NCBI GenBank assembly: GCA_905235775.1
Contig: CAJOMY010000031.1
Span: 1-14,268, forward strand
Direction of reading: 5' to 3'
DNA length: 14,268 bases
DNA from: an uncultured Bacteroidales bacterium
GTDB lineage: Bacteria; Bacteroidota; Bacteroidia; Bacteroidales; UBA932
Below, piece after piece: positions 1 to 7,568 of this stretch; within the stretch, counting starts at the first letter, position 1; the number at the start of each line of letters is the position of its first letter. The translations under genes and the position numbers were made by a program. The notes under the pieces are model-generated. The model had not been told where the DNA came from, searched no databases, and was given only the letters and a program-made list of their open reading frames with translations.

Positions 1-1398
1 TATACATACGCCACTGCACTTGAATATATGGAAGAAGGCTTTCTGGGTACCGGGAGAAGCCAGCTCCTGGATATCATCTATGATCAGGACGTCGATTCGG
101 GAATAAAAACTCAGGAAGTCCGTCAGCCGGTTGCCTTGGGTGGCATCCATGAACTGAACCTTGAAACGCCCGGCAGGGACATAGAGCAGAACCAGCTCGG
201 GATGCTGTTCCTTCGCCCGCTGGCGGGCCAGCTGCGCGGCGACCTCCATGGGAGGGAGCATGTGCATCACGTTGTCGTTCAGCGACGGGAAGACTTCCAG
301 GGTGGCCTCGCGGTAGCGGGCGGCCACGACGTTGGCCTGGATCGCCTGGTTCAACGCTTCGGTCGGGAAGGTGCCCGCAGCGGTCATGGCCGCCTCGTAA
401 AAGGTGCCGGCGGATCCGTTGCTGTTGTCGCCGCCGTTGCCCAGCAGGATGGCGCCCTGCTTGCGCATCGGGTCATAGCTGCTGCGCGGATTCTGGATGC
501 GGCCGCCGTCATAATAGATCTTCAGTTCGCCCTGCTGGGCGTCTCCGCCCATCGAGCGCCAGTGGTGCGGCTCGCCGTCGGCCATGGCCGTGACGAAACG
601 CCAGTCCACGGAATTCAGTCCGCGGCAGTATTTGTCGTTGGGGTCGGGGTTCACGCAGCCCACGAGGTTGTTCTCCTGGTCGGTCATGATCCAGGGGCCG
701 TCCCCCTCGCCGTAGTACCAGCCCCGGGAGTTGCCGAAATAGGTGGTTTCCATCGTGCCGTCTCCGTCGTCGCGGCTGTCGGTCTCGGCGTTGCCGTAGT
801 CGAAGCAGCAGCCCGAGTTGTAGTGCCGGCCGCTGAACACCCAGTACTGGCCCTCGGCCTGGTCGTCCACGGCCGTGCCGGTCGGGTCGTTGAGGCGCAG
901 GCCCATGCCCGGCGCGATGAAGATGCCGTAGACCTTGTGGCCCATCAGATTTACCGGGGCCCAGTCGGCCACGGGGACGTTGTTGTAGCCGCCCATTGCG
1001 GGGCCGCTGAAGCCGCCGCGCGGGGCCTGGTAGAGGTGGTTGCCCTTGCCGGACTGATCATAGAGGACGGTGATCCAGCAGTACGTGTCCTGGCAGAACG
1101 CGTCCTGGGCGGCCGCATCGGCGTAGCCGCCGGGATTGTTCGCCGTGGCCTTGACCACGCCGATGTCCCGGGTCTTGCCGTCCGAGGCGCGCATCACCTG
1201 ATACAGGGGACCGTCGTAGGCCGCGTACAGGGCCCGGGTGGTACTGTGGGCGGCCACGCAGGGCGCGCCGCCGCGTTCATAGACGTCGCACGGACCTTCC
1301 GGGCGCGGTAATGCCTTGCCGCCCGCCAGGTTGTTGCAGGCAATGGCGGCCCCGACAAGCAGGAGGCCGACGATTGCTCCGAAAAGAATTTTTTTCAT
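1..1398 (-). CDS. GH54 alpha-L-arabinofuranosidase lipoprotein, running in frame into a DnaA fragment (partial)
   Basis: The ATG at 1398 opens a reading frame of 466 codons that leaves the window still open. Residues 1-21 are a lipoprotein-type signal (MKKILFGAIV..., AIA-Cys21). Residues 35-362 form a GH54 (AbfB-type) catalytic domain, which removes terminal alpha-L-arabinofuranose from arabinoxylan or arabinan. It opens with GPCDVYERGGAPCVAAHSTTR and has the vicinal cysteines GCCFDYGN (C197-C198). By analogy with Aspergillus AbfB the nucleophile is E242 in TDQENN and the acid/base is D324 in GNGGDNSNG. After AARY (362) comes about 30 residues of unclear origin. From about residue 393 the protein matches the DnaA AAA+ domain: KEQHPEL, FMDA, IDVLIIDDIQE, TQKAFFHIF. 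The ATP-binding P-loop is absent. The last seven residues match neither part. The gene begins 28 bp after the neighbouring GH54 gene and is probably last in that operon. The GH54 part is very secure; whether the C-terminal joining is biological is doubtful. Confidence 0.85.
   Translation of the reverse strand, partial: MKKILFGAIVGLLLVGAAIACNNLAGGKALPRPEGPCDVYERGGAPCVAAHSTTRALYAAYDGPLYQVMRASDGKTRDIGVVKATANNPGGYADAAAQDAFCQDTYCWITVLYDQSGKGNHLYQAPRGGFSGPAMGGYNNVPVADWAPVNLMGHKVYGIFIAPGMGLRLNDPTGTAVDDQAEGQYWVFSGRHYNSGCCFDYGNAETDSRDDGDGTMETTYFGNSRGWYYGEGDGPWIMTDQENNLVGCVNPDPNDKYCRGLNSVDWRFVTAMADGEPHHWRSMGGDAQQGELKIYYDGGRIQNPRSSYDPMRKQGAILLGNGGDNSNGSAGTFYEAAMTAAGTFPTEALNQAIQANVVAARYREATLEVFPSLNDNVMHMLPPMEVAAQLARQRAKEQHPELVLLYVPAGRFKVQFMDATQGNRLTDFLSFYSRIDVLIIDDIQELASPGTQKAFFHIFKCSGVCI
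22..222 (-). other. DnaA AAA+ core fragment (Walker B region) joined to the GH54 gene
   Basis: Read on the minus strand, codons 393-459 of the frame starting at 1398 give a segment typical of bacterial DnaA: a beta strand ELVLLYV, RFKVQFMDA, then the Walker B block IDVLIIDDIQE (D441 and D442) followed by TQKAFFHIF. In intact DnaA this is preceded by the P-loop GxxGxGKTH and followed by N-H-L-H-Q and the sensor motifs; none of these is here. The match begins near KEQHPEL and stops at the Phe codon at 22-24. Local G+C falls from about 68% (181-240) to about 46% (1-120). The most economical reading is an assembly chimera or recombination scar that happened to keep frame. A functional DnaA module is very unlikely without the P-loop. 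Confidence 0.8.
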
Positions 1399-1426
1399 GG
1401 GGTATGGGTTGAAATGAGATGAAATC

Positions 1427-3847
1427 CTAACGGTTCGGACGGCCGGGGGTGGGCTCGTCGCAGAGGCGGAAGTCTTCGCAGAGGACGTCCTTGTCGGCGC
1501 CGTCCGGGAAGCGGGCGATGCTGCGCCGGGCATCCTGGGCCAGCGACGGGTTGCGCGCCAGCATCCAGGCCGGGACGGGACCCGGGACGGGGACGAGGCA
1601 GCCTCCGCCGCGCTGGTTGCCTTCCATCACGGCCAGCTCGGGGCTGGTGATGGTGCCGTTGGCGCTGGAGTTGCTCTGCCGGGTGCCGTAGATGACGGCG
1701 TCCAGCACGGTGCCCGTGGCCGGGTCGAAGAGCGCCACGCTGCCCGCGCTCGCGGAGGGGGCGTAGCTCAGGTAGAGGCCCGGCGTCGGCGTCCAGCCTG
1801 CGCCCAGGGGTTGCAGGGCGTCGCCGCTGGTGTGCGCGAAGCGTGTGGCGGGCGTAAAGCTGATGCCCGTGCCCGGGCAGGAGACGTCCACCCCGGCGGC
1901 GTGGTCGCGCTGCAAGGGCTGCTCGAGCTCGACCAGGCCGGGATCATGCGGTCGCTCGCGTTCGCCGAACTGCCGCACGTACGGCTGCGCGACCACGAGG
2001 ACCTGCTTCACGGTCACGATTTCCATCCGGTCGCCGGTGCTCACGGTCAGTACCGAACCCGGCTCCAGGTGCGCGGTGCCGACGATCCAGATCTGCGTAT
2101 CTCCGGAACTGGCCGCTCGCGCGAGGTTGCTTTGCGTGGCGGGCGTGCCCACGGCCGTGACCGTCACTTCTTCATACTGGCCGCCCAGGTCGATGCCCAT
2201 TTTGTCGCCCACGGCGAATCCGGCTACGGATGCAGCCGGGAGCGTGGTCGCACCGGCCGGGAAACTTAGCTTCGGGCCGGTCGAAATGGGACTGAAGACC
2301 GTCGTGGCGGGGGAGGCCGGCGCGGCGGGATCAACCTCCAGCAGGAGTTGCGCCCCGGCGGCCAGCTGCGTTCCGGCCGGGAAAGTGAGGGCCGTCACGG
2401 AAGCCCAGCCGCTGCGGCGGACCCGCACTTCCAGGCCGGACAGGTCCAAGCCGGCGTCTGCGGCGTTATAGAGTTCCACAAAGGAAGGGTTCAGCCCGAT
2501 TTCGTTGATTTTCAGTCCGTCCACGCAGCGTATCCGGGTGGAGAGGGAGGCCTCTCCGCCAGTCCAGCGGGCCATCGCCCGCAGGGCGCCGGACGAGCGG
2601 GGAGCGGAGCAGCTGACTTCGTAGCGGAAAGTCGCTTCCCCGCCCGGCTCCAGGCTGCGCGGAGACTCGCCGGTCGGGCGCAGGCTCCAGCCGCCGGGCA
2701 GCGCGAAGTCCAGCCGGACGTCCGTGAGCGGCTCGTCGGTCACGTTCTGCAGCGTCAGTTCCAGCTCCTGGCTTTCGCCCGGCCGGAAGGAGGTCAGGCG
2801 CGACAGCGAGAGCGGATAGGGCTGGTAGCGGGCGGCCGCGATATTCGCCTGCACGGCGGCGATGGCCGCGTCGGTCGGATAGCCGACCGTCATCACGCCC
2901 TCGTAGAAGGTGCCGGCGGAGCCGTTCCCGTTGTCGCCGCCGTTGCCCAGCAGCATGCCGCCTTTCTTGTGCATCGGATAATAGGCGTCGCTGTCCGGGC
3001 TGCCGGGCCGCCGGCCGCTGTAGAATGTGGTCAGGTCAGGCGTGGTGGCATCCCCGCCGCGCAGGTCCCACTGGTCGCCCCCGCCGCCGTTCACATAGAC
3101 GCTCACGAAGCGCCAGTCCGTGATGGACGGAACGTCGTTCTGCTTGGCGCCGTGGCCGGAAAACAGGCCGGATTCCATGTCGGCCATGATCCAGGGGCCT
3201 TCGCCGTTGCCGCGGCCCCAGGCCGTGGAGGTGCCGTAATAAGTGGTCTCCATCGTGCCCGTGCCCACGGCACGGCCGTTGGTGGAGGCGTTGCCGTAGT
3301 CGAAGCAGCAGCCGCTGTCGTAGTGCGTGCCGTCGATGACATAGTACATGCCCTCCGGCTCGTCGTCGATCGCCAGGCCGCGGGCGTTGTTGCAGCGGTA
3401 GCCCATGCCGGGCATGATGAAGACGCCGTAGACCTTGTGGCCGTCCAGCAGGACCGGGGCCATGTCGGCGAGGGCCGGGTTGTTGAAACCGCCCTTGTCA
3501 GGACCCAGGAAGGTCCCCGGAGGCGCGGGCAGCAGGTCGTTGCCCGTCCCGGACTGGTCGTAGATCACCGTGATGCGGCCTGTCGTCCCGTCGAGGAAGA
3601 GGTCCTGCGCCGCGGCGTCGGCATAACCTTCACGGGTGGCGAAAATATCCAGCACGGCCCCGTCGGAGTCGCGCTGCACCTGGTAGAGCGGCCCCCGGTA
3701 GCGGGAGTCCAGCAGGCGTGTGGTGCTGTGGGCGGTGACGCAGGGCGTACCCGCCTCCCGGTAGATGTCGCACGGACCCGCTTCCGGGCCGGAAGTGCAG
3801 CAGGCGGCCAGCAGGGCCCCCGCCGCCAGGAAAACAGTCTTTTTCAT
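1427..3847 (-). CDS. Multidomain GH54 alpha-L-arabinofuranosidase lipoprotein (GH54, NEW3-like, lamin-tail domain)
   Basis: An 806-residue protein with lipobox LLAAC (Cys16), so probably anchored in the envelope. Residues 24-342 are a GH54 catalytic domain: GPCDIY, HSTTR, vicinal cysteines GCCFDYGN (C180-C181), predicted nucleophile E225 in MADMESGLF and acid/base D305 in GNGGDNGNG. Fungal GH54 enzymes carry a C-terminal CBM42. Here residues 345-441 instead resemble a NEW3-type beta sandwich, and residues 445 to the end resemble a lamin-tail domain (KINEIGLNPSFVELYN; closing with CEDFRLCDEPTPGRPN). The lamin-tail fold seems interrupted at about 525-683 by Gly/Thr/Val-rich beta repeats (VGDKMGIDLGG, STGDRMEIVTV, GTGISFTPATRFAHTSGDA). 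The ATG overlaps the stop of the upstream CE6-GH51 gene by one base (TGATG), which implies translational coupling. It is paralogous to the next GH54 gene downstream. The role, arabinose removal from arabinoxylan, is secure; the accessory-domain calls are moderately sure. Confidence 0.9.
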   Translation of the reverse strand: MKKTVFLAAGALLAACCTSGPEAGPCDIYREAGTPCVTAHSTTRLLDSRYRGPLYQVQRDSDGAVLDIFATREGYADAAAQDLFLDGTTGRITVIYDQSGTGNDLLPAPPGTFLGPDKGGFNNPALADMAPVLLDGHKVYGVFIMPGMGYRCNNARGLAIDDEPEGMYYVIDGTHYDSGCCFDYGNASTNGRAVGTGTMETTYYGTSTAWGRGNGEGPWIMADMESGLFSGHGAKQNDVPSITDWRFVSVYVNGGGGDQWDLRGGDATTPDLTTFYSGRRPGSPDSDAYYPMHKKGGMLLGNGGDNGNGSAGTFYEGVMTVGYPTDAAIAAVQANIAAARYQPYPLSLSRLTSFRPGESQELELTLQNVTDEPLTDVRLDFALPGGWSLRPTGESPRSLEPGGEATFRYEVSCSAPRSSGALRAMARWTGGEASLSTRIRCVDGLKINEIGLNPSFVELYNAADAGLDLSGLEVRVRRSGWASVTALTFPAGTQLAAGAQLLLEVDPAAPASPATTVFSPISTGPKLSFPAGATTLPAASVAGFAVGDKMGIDLGGQYEEVTVTAVGTPATQSNLARAASSGDTQIWIVGTAHLEPGSVLTVSTGDRMEIVTVKQVLVVAQPYVRQFGERERPHDPGLVELEQPLQRDHAAGVDVSCPGTGISFTPATRFAHTSGDALQPLGAGWTPTPGLYLSYAPSASAGSVALFDPATGTVLDAVIYGTRQSNSSANGTITSPELAVMEGNQRGGGCLVPVPGPVPAWMLARNPSLAQDARRSIARFPDGADKDVLCEDFRLCDEPTPGRPNR

Positions 3848-6800
3848 CAGCGGATGGGTTTGAGCCGCAGGATGCCGATGGCATTCTCCGGCAGGGTGAA
3901 TTCAAAGTGGTCCGTCACGATGCCGAGGGTCCTGGTGTGCGGCACTACGGGCTCGGTGTACTTGACGCGGCGGCCGAAGCGGAAGGCCATATTCACCAGT
4001 CCGGGCCGCTCGCCTGCGCGGGGCCCGCCGGCGGTCGGCGGCGTGGCGTAGTCCGGGTGGCTGGAGTAGTAGTTCTGGCTGCCCTGATTCTTGACGGAGA
4101 CATCGTGCGAGGACACGAACTCAAACGTGGCCTCATAGGCCGCTCCGCTGCCGGTCGTGACCGTGAGGACCTTGTCCACGGCCTCGGCGTTGACGATCTT
4201 GATGAAGATCTCGCCCGTCCGGGTGTCGATGGTCGGGGACGTGAACACTTTCTCGTCCGCGTCCTCGCCGTCCAGCACATCGGAGATCTCGAAGGCGCGG
4301 TCGCCCGCCACGGAGAAGAGCTGCTGGTACCAGTAGTTGCAGGAGCGCCACATCCCCCGGTTGTCGAACCAGATGAGGTTGGAGTCCCACTTGTTGAAGC
4401 CCTTCTTGCAGAAGAGCGGGGCGTAGGCCGCCATCACCACCATGTCGGAATTGCGCTCCAGGCCGGTCCAGTAGGCCGCCTCCGCCATCGCGGAAGAATA
4501 GGCGTTGTTGGCGCGGTTGTTGGCGAATTCGCCCACGAACACGCGGGTGGGCTTGCTGCGGTCGTAGGTGTGCCCCTCGGCGCCGCGCACCTGGCCGGGC
4601 TCGTAGCGGTCGCGGTGGGAGTAGAACCAGTCGTCGCCCTTGTAGTAGTGCTCATCCACGATGGTGTCGGGATACTTGGCGTCGATCTCGGCCATGTTGG
4701 CGTTGAACTCCCGGCCGGAATCGGCGGAGCCGGCCGTGGAGACGATGATGATTTCGGGGTGCTGCGCCTTGATGGCCTTGTACAGGATGTCGAAACGCTC
4801 CCAGAATTCCGGACCCTGGTTCTCGTTGCCGATGCCCAGGTACTTCAAGTTGAACGGGGCGGGGTGGCCCATTCGGGCGCGGCGGGCGCCCCACTCGGTG
4901 TCGGTGCCGCCGTTGCAGAATTCGATGAAGTCGAGCGCGTCCTTGACGAAAATGTCATGGAAGCGGTCGCGGTCGGCCTGCGTGTCCAGCGGCGCGATGT
5001 ACTGGTGGCCGGCGAACTGGCAGGTGACGCCGTTGTTGAGCACCGGCAGCGGGGTGGCGCCGAGGCCCTCGGCCATCAGCAGGTACTCGTAGAAGCCGAT
5101 GTACTGGGAGGTCCAGTAGCCCCAGTGGTTGCGGAAGCCCACGCGCTCCTCGCGCGGTCCGACGGAATTCTTCCAGAACACCTGCCCGAAGTAGTTCGTG
5201 CCCTCGGAGGCGCAGCCGCCGGGGAAACGCATGAAGGTGGGGTGCAGGGCCTCGAGCGCCTCCAGCAGATCCTTGCGGAAGGGACCGTACCGGCCGTCCT
5301 TCCAGAGCTCGGAGGCCTCCGGCACGAGGGTCACGAAGTCCAGCCAGAAAGTGCCCTTGCTGTCCGCCACGATGGCCAGGCGGCTGTCCACGGAGCGCTC
5401 CGCGGTCAGCGTGCCGGTGTATTGCTGCCATTGCTTGCCCAGCCGGGGGATGGTGATGACGTTGGAGTTGCGATTCCCTGCCGCATCCTCAAGATAGACG
5501 GAGATGGTGCCCTTGTAGTTCTTGCCCTGCAGGTACAGGCCGAGGTCGTAGCTGACCCCTTCCTTGGCGGGAATGGAGGCCGTCTGCGTGTTGTTGGAAT
5601 AGAGCATGCCCGGGCCGCGCTTGTACTCGGCGATGCCATAGCCGTTGGCGGCGATACCGAAGCCGGCGCCGGGGTTCTTGATGTCGAAGCGCACGCTGTA
5701 CTGCTTGTAGCGCAGCTCGTCGTCGTATTTGTCTTTCGGGTCGAAGTCATACCAGCGCCGGAGCTTGCCGACCAGCGGCTTGTCGTCCACGGCGCGGGCC
5801 TGCCCGACGGCGCCGTCCTTGCGGAGGACCGTCCAGCCGAAGAAGACCGTGTCGCTCTGCGAGAACTCATTGGCGCCCGGCGCGTCCGGCACGTTGTATG
5901 CCTGGAAGGAGTTGTTCTGGATCAGCTGGGCGCAGATGCCGCCGTCCACGCTCTGGTTGATGTCCTCGAAGAAGATGCCCGCCAGGGTGGGGCTGATGCG
6001 GATGCCGAGCCGGTCCGGCTGCAGGGAGAGGCTGCGCTTCTCGGGCTGCTTGAAGCCCTGGAGCTGAAGCATCTTGTCCGCCATGCGGTAGCCCATCAGG
6101 CGCATGCCCTCGGTGCTGAAGTGGAACTGGTCGCCCGTGCTCTCGCAACCCAGGGCGGAGATCACGTAGGCGTTGGGCATCACTTCCGGCAGGTGCGGCA
6201 GCACCACGTCGTTGAAGGCGGCGCAGACGCCGTCCTGCTCGGCATATTTCAGCTCGCCGGCCAGCAGGGGGATCTCGTCCGGGTTGAGGCCGAGATCGGC
6301 GCACAGGTCATCGTGGATCTTTTTCACGCGGCCGGGCCAGGCGGGGTCGTCCGGGTTGGACTCGCCCTGGTGCAGGAGCATGCCTTTGATGACGCCGTAT
6401 TTCTGCGCCTCGCGGGCGGTTTCCATCAGGCGCCGGTAGGGATTCATCCCATATTCCTTCGCCATGTTGATGAGCCAACTGCGCGAGGGGTCGGCGGCTT
6501 CCATCGCCAGGTATTCCTCGCAGGCGTCCTTGTCCCAGAGCTCCAGCTTCGCGCCCGCCACGGAGACGTTGATCACCCCCACGCGGTACGGCTCGGGCAG
6601 CACTTCGATCATCTTGCGGCCGAAGAAGTCCACCGGACCCATGTTGTTGGTCTCGCGGCAGATCGGCGGCACGGCGGTGTACCAGTGGCCGCGCTCCCGC
6701 TGGAAACGCGGCATGTCCACAGCCGCCATGAACTGAAAGCGCGGATCGTTGAAGTCCTTGTCCTGCTCGGCCGGGCGGGCGCCCGCCTCCATGTTGGACT

Positions 6801-6900
6801 GGCCGAAGCAGAGATAGATGAAGAAATTGGGGTCGGGAGTCTGCGCCGGCAGGACGGTACAGAGTGCCGCGAACAGGAGTGTGGTCAGGATCTTTTTCAT
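3847..6900 (-). CDS. Bifunctional CE6-type acetylesterase / GH51 alpha-L-arabinofuranosidase
   Basis: A 1017-residue secreted protein (signal peptide ending LPAQ, residue 20). Residues 24-282 are an SGNH-type SASA/CE6 acetylxylan esterase domain: catalytic Ser35 in CFGQSNMEAG, the block LLHQGESNP, and the Asp-His pair D257/H260 in GDQFHFSTEG. From residue 296 to the end it is a GH51 arabinofuranosidase: GIFFEDINQSVDGG, an embedded CBM4/9-like beta region (about 345-530), FMRFPGGCASEG, acid/base E693 in GIGNENQG, nucleophile E791 in VFVGEFANN, and a C-terminal beta domain ending LRLKPIR. It should deacetylate xylan and release arabinofuranose, so one polypeptide clears two side groups. It is the first gene of the minus-strand operon, with a TATATTTG promoter box 7 bp before its ATG, and its TGA overlaps the ATG of the next gene. 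A length of about 1000 suits such fusions. All catalytic residues are present and no frameshift was seen. Confidence 0.93.
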   Translation of the reverse strand: MKKILTTLLFAALCTVLPAQTPDPNFFIYLCFGQSNMEAGARPAEQDKDFNDPRFQFMAAVDMPRFQRERGHWYTAVPPICRETNNMGPVDFFGRKMIEVLPEPYRVGVINVSVAGAKLELWDKDACEEYLAMEAADPSRSWLINMAKEYGMNPYRRLMETAREAQKYGVIKGMLLHQGESNPDDPAWPGRVKKIHDDLCADLGLNPDEIPLLAGELKYAEQDGVCAAFNDVVLPHLPEVMPNAYVISALGCESTGDQFHFSTEGMRLMGYRMADKMLQLQGFKQPEKRSLSLQPDRLGIRISPTLAGIFFEDINQSVDGGICAQLIQNNSFQAYNVPDAPGANEFSQSDTVFFGWTVLRKDGAVGQARAVDDKPLVGKLRRWYDFDPKDKYDDELRYKQYSVRFDIKNPGAGFGIAANGYGIAEYKRGPGMLYSNNTQTASIPAKEGVSYDLGLYLQGKNYKGTISVYLEDAAGNRNSNVITIPRLGKQWQQYTGTLTAERSVDSRLAIVADSKGTFWLDFVTLVPEASELWKDGRYGPFRKDLLEALEALHPTFMRFPGGCASEGTNYFGQVFWKNSVGPREERVGFRNHWGYWTSQYIGFYEYLLMAEGLGATPLPVLNNGVTCQFAGHQYIAPLDTQADRDRFHDIFVKDALDFIEFCNGGTDTEWGARRARMGHPAPFNLKYLGIGNENQGPEFWERFDILYKAIKAQHPEIIIVSTAGSADSGREFNANMAEIDAKYPDTIVDEHYYKGDDWFYSHRDRYEPGQVRGAEGHTYDRSKPTRVFVGEFANNRANNAYSSAMAEAAYWTGLERNSDMVVMAAYAPLFCKKGFNKWDSNLIWFDNRGMWRSCNYWYQQLFSVAGDRAFEISDVLDGEDADEKVFTSPTIDTRTGEIFIKIVNAEAVDKVLTVTTGSGAAYEATFEFVSSHDVSVKNQGSQNYYSSHPDYATPPTAGGPRAGERPGLVNMAFRFGRRVKYTEPVVPHTRTLGIVTDHFEFTLPENAIGILRLKPIR

Positions 6901-6907
6901 AACAGAG

Positions 6908-6915
6908 CAAATATA
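6908..6915 (-). promoter_or_regulatory. Bacteroidota -7 promoter box for the arabinofuranosidase operon
   Basis: On the minus strand this reads TATATTTG, a perfect match to the TAnnTTTG element of the Bacteroidota primary sigma factor. It lies only 7 bp before the ATG at 6900, so transcription would start at or next to the initiation codon and give a leaderless or nearly leaderless mRNA. No clear -33 element was found. It shares a 44-bp divergent intergenic space with the promoter of the L,D-transpeptidase gene. Confidence 0.6.
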
Positions 6916-6927
6916 AGCAATAATGTT

Positions 6928-6935
6928 TAACTTTG
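6928..6935 (+). promoter_or_regulatory. Bacteroidota -7 promoter box for the L,D-transpeptidase gene
   Basis: TAACTTTG matches TAnnTTTG and ends 9 bp before the ATG at 6945. It supports the ATG rather than the in-frame TTG at 6933, which lies inside the box. A leader of only a few bases is expected. No convincing -33 box was seen. Confidence 0.6.
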
Positions 6936-6944
6936 TCCTCCGTC

Positions 6945-7457
6945 ATGAAGAAACTCCTTTTTGTTCTGCTGGCCCTGTTGCCGGCCTTGAACACCCGGGC
7001 GCAGGCCCCGTTCGCGAAATACCTTGACCGGGTTGACTCCGCCCCGTTCGTCGTCGTCGACAAACAGGCGTTCAAGCTCACGCTCGTGAATGCGCAGGGC
7101 GCGCCCATCAAGGAATACGGCATCTCCTGTGCCGTCAACCCCGGTCCCAAGAAGGTCCGCGGCGACAACAAGACCCCGGAGGGGACTTTCAAGATCAACC
7201 AGCTGCTCAACGCCAAGGGCCTCTCGCACGACTTCAAGGATGGCAAGGGCCCCGTCAAGGACGCCTACGGCCCCTGGTTCCTGCGCCTGGACGTGCCGGG
7301 CTTCCGGGACATCGGCATCCATGGCACCCCCTTCCCGGAGAGCATCGGGACGCGCGCCACGGAAGGCTGCATCCGCATGCGCAACGAGGACATTCTCGAC
7401 CTGAAGGCGCAGGTCAAGGTCGGCACCGTGGTGATCATCCTCCCGGATCCGGCATAG
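6945..7457 (+). CDS. Secreted L,D-transpeptidase (YkuD family)
   Basis: A 170-residue protein with a signal peptide (MKKLLFVLLALLPALNTRAQ). Residues 30-168 form a YkuD/ErfK catalytic domain. This family makes 3-3 peptidoglycan cross-links or attaches proteins to the wall through a cysteine thioester. Visible motifs are FVVVDKQAFKLTLVN at the start of the domain, NKTPEGTF, the catalytic His126 in GIHGTPFPESIG, and the catalytic Cys142 in ATEGCIRMRNED. The usual SHGC is TEGC here: the His next to the active-site Cys is replaced by Glu140. That His is conserved in many family members but is not the triad base, so activity remains plausible. The ATG at 6945 is preferred over a TTG at 6933 because it starts the signal peptide and follows a promoter box. 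It is transcribed away from the arabinofuranosidase operon and followed by a strong hairpin, so it is probably a single-gene unit. Confidence 0.9.
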   Translation: MKKLLFVLLALLPALNTRAQAPFAKYLDRVDSAPFVVVDKQAFKLTLVNAQGAPIKEYGISCAVNPGPKKVRGDNKTPEGTFKINQLLNAKGLSHDFKDGKGPVKDAYGPWFLRLDVPGFRDIGIHGTPFPESIGTRATEGCIRMRNEDILDLKAQVKVGTVVIILPDPA

Positions 7458-7498
7458 CGGCCGTTTTGTGTATTTATCTGATATTCAGCTAATTACAA

Positions 7499-7530
7499 AA
7501 CTAACCGGGGTATTTTGCCCCCGGTTAGTT
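7499..7530 (+). terminator. 12-bp-stem hairpin after the L,D-transpeptidase gene, probable terminator
   Basis: A perfect inverted repeat: AACTAACCGGGG at 7499-7510, an 8-base loop, and CCCCGGTTAGTT at 7519-7530. It starts 41 bp after the ldt stop codon. There is no U-tract after it on the plus strand; on the minus strand the stem is followed by TTTTG. It is the only strong hairpin I noticed between genes and probably ends the ldt transcript, though protection of the 3' end or a regulatory role for the next operon is possible. Confidence 0.55.
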
Positions 7531-7568
7531 CCGTAATGAACAGAGCAGCAGATACTTACAAAAAACGC

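Noticed and set aside
1860..2030. Possible frameshift in the C-terminal half of the large GH54 protein (odd stretch VVAQPYVRQFGERERPHDPG)
   Set aside because: Neither of the other two minus-strand frames gives a better continuation, one stops early, and the flanking beta-repeat motifs (DHAAGVDV, GTGISFTPAT) are all in the same frame.
3907..6930. A 1007-codon plus-strand open frame opposite the CE6-GH51 gene
   Set aside because: It mirrors a gene whose minus-strand product has complete CE6 and GH51 active sites. The translation is Val/Ala/Gly/His-rich without family motifs, a normal side effect of high-G+C codon use. The same applies to 28-1311 and 2348-4051 on the plus strand.
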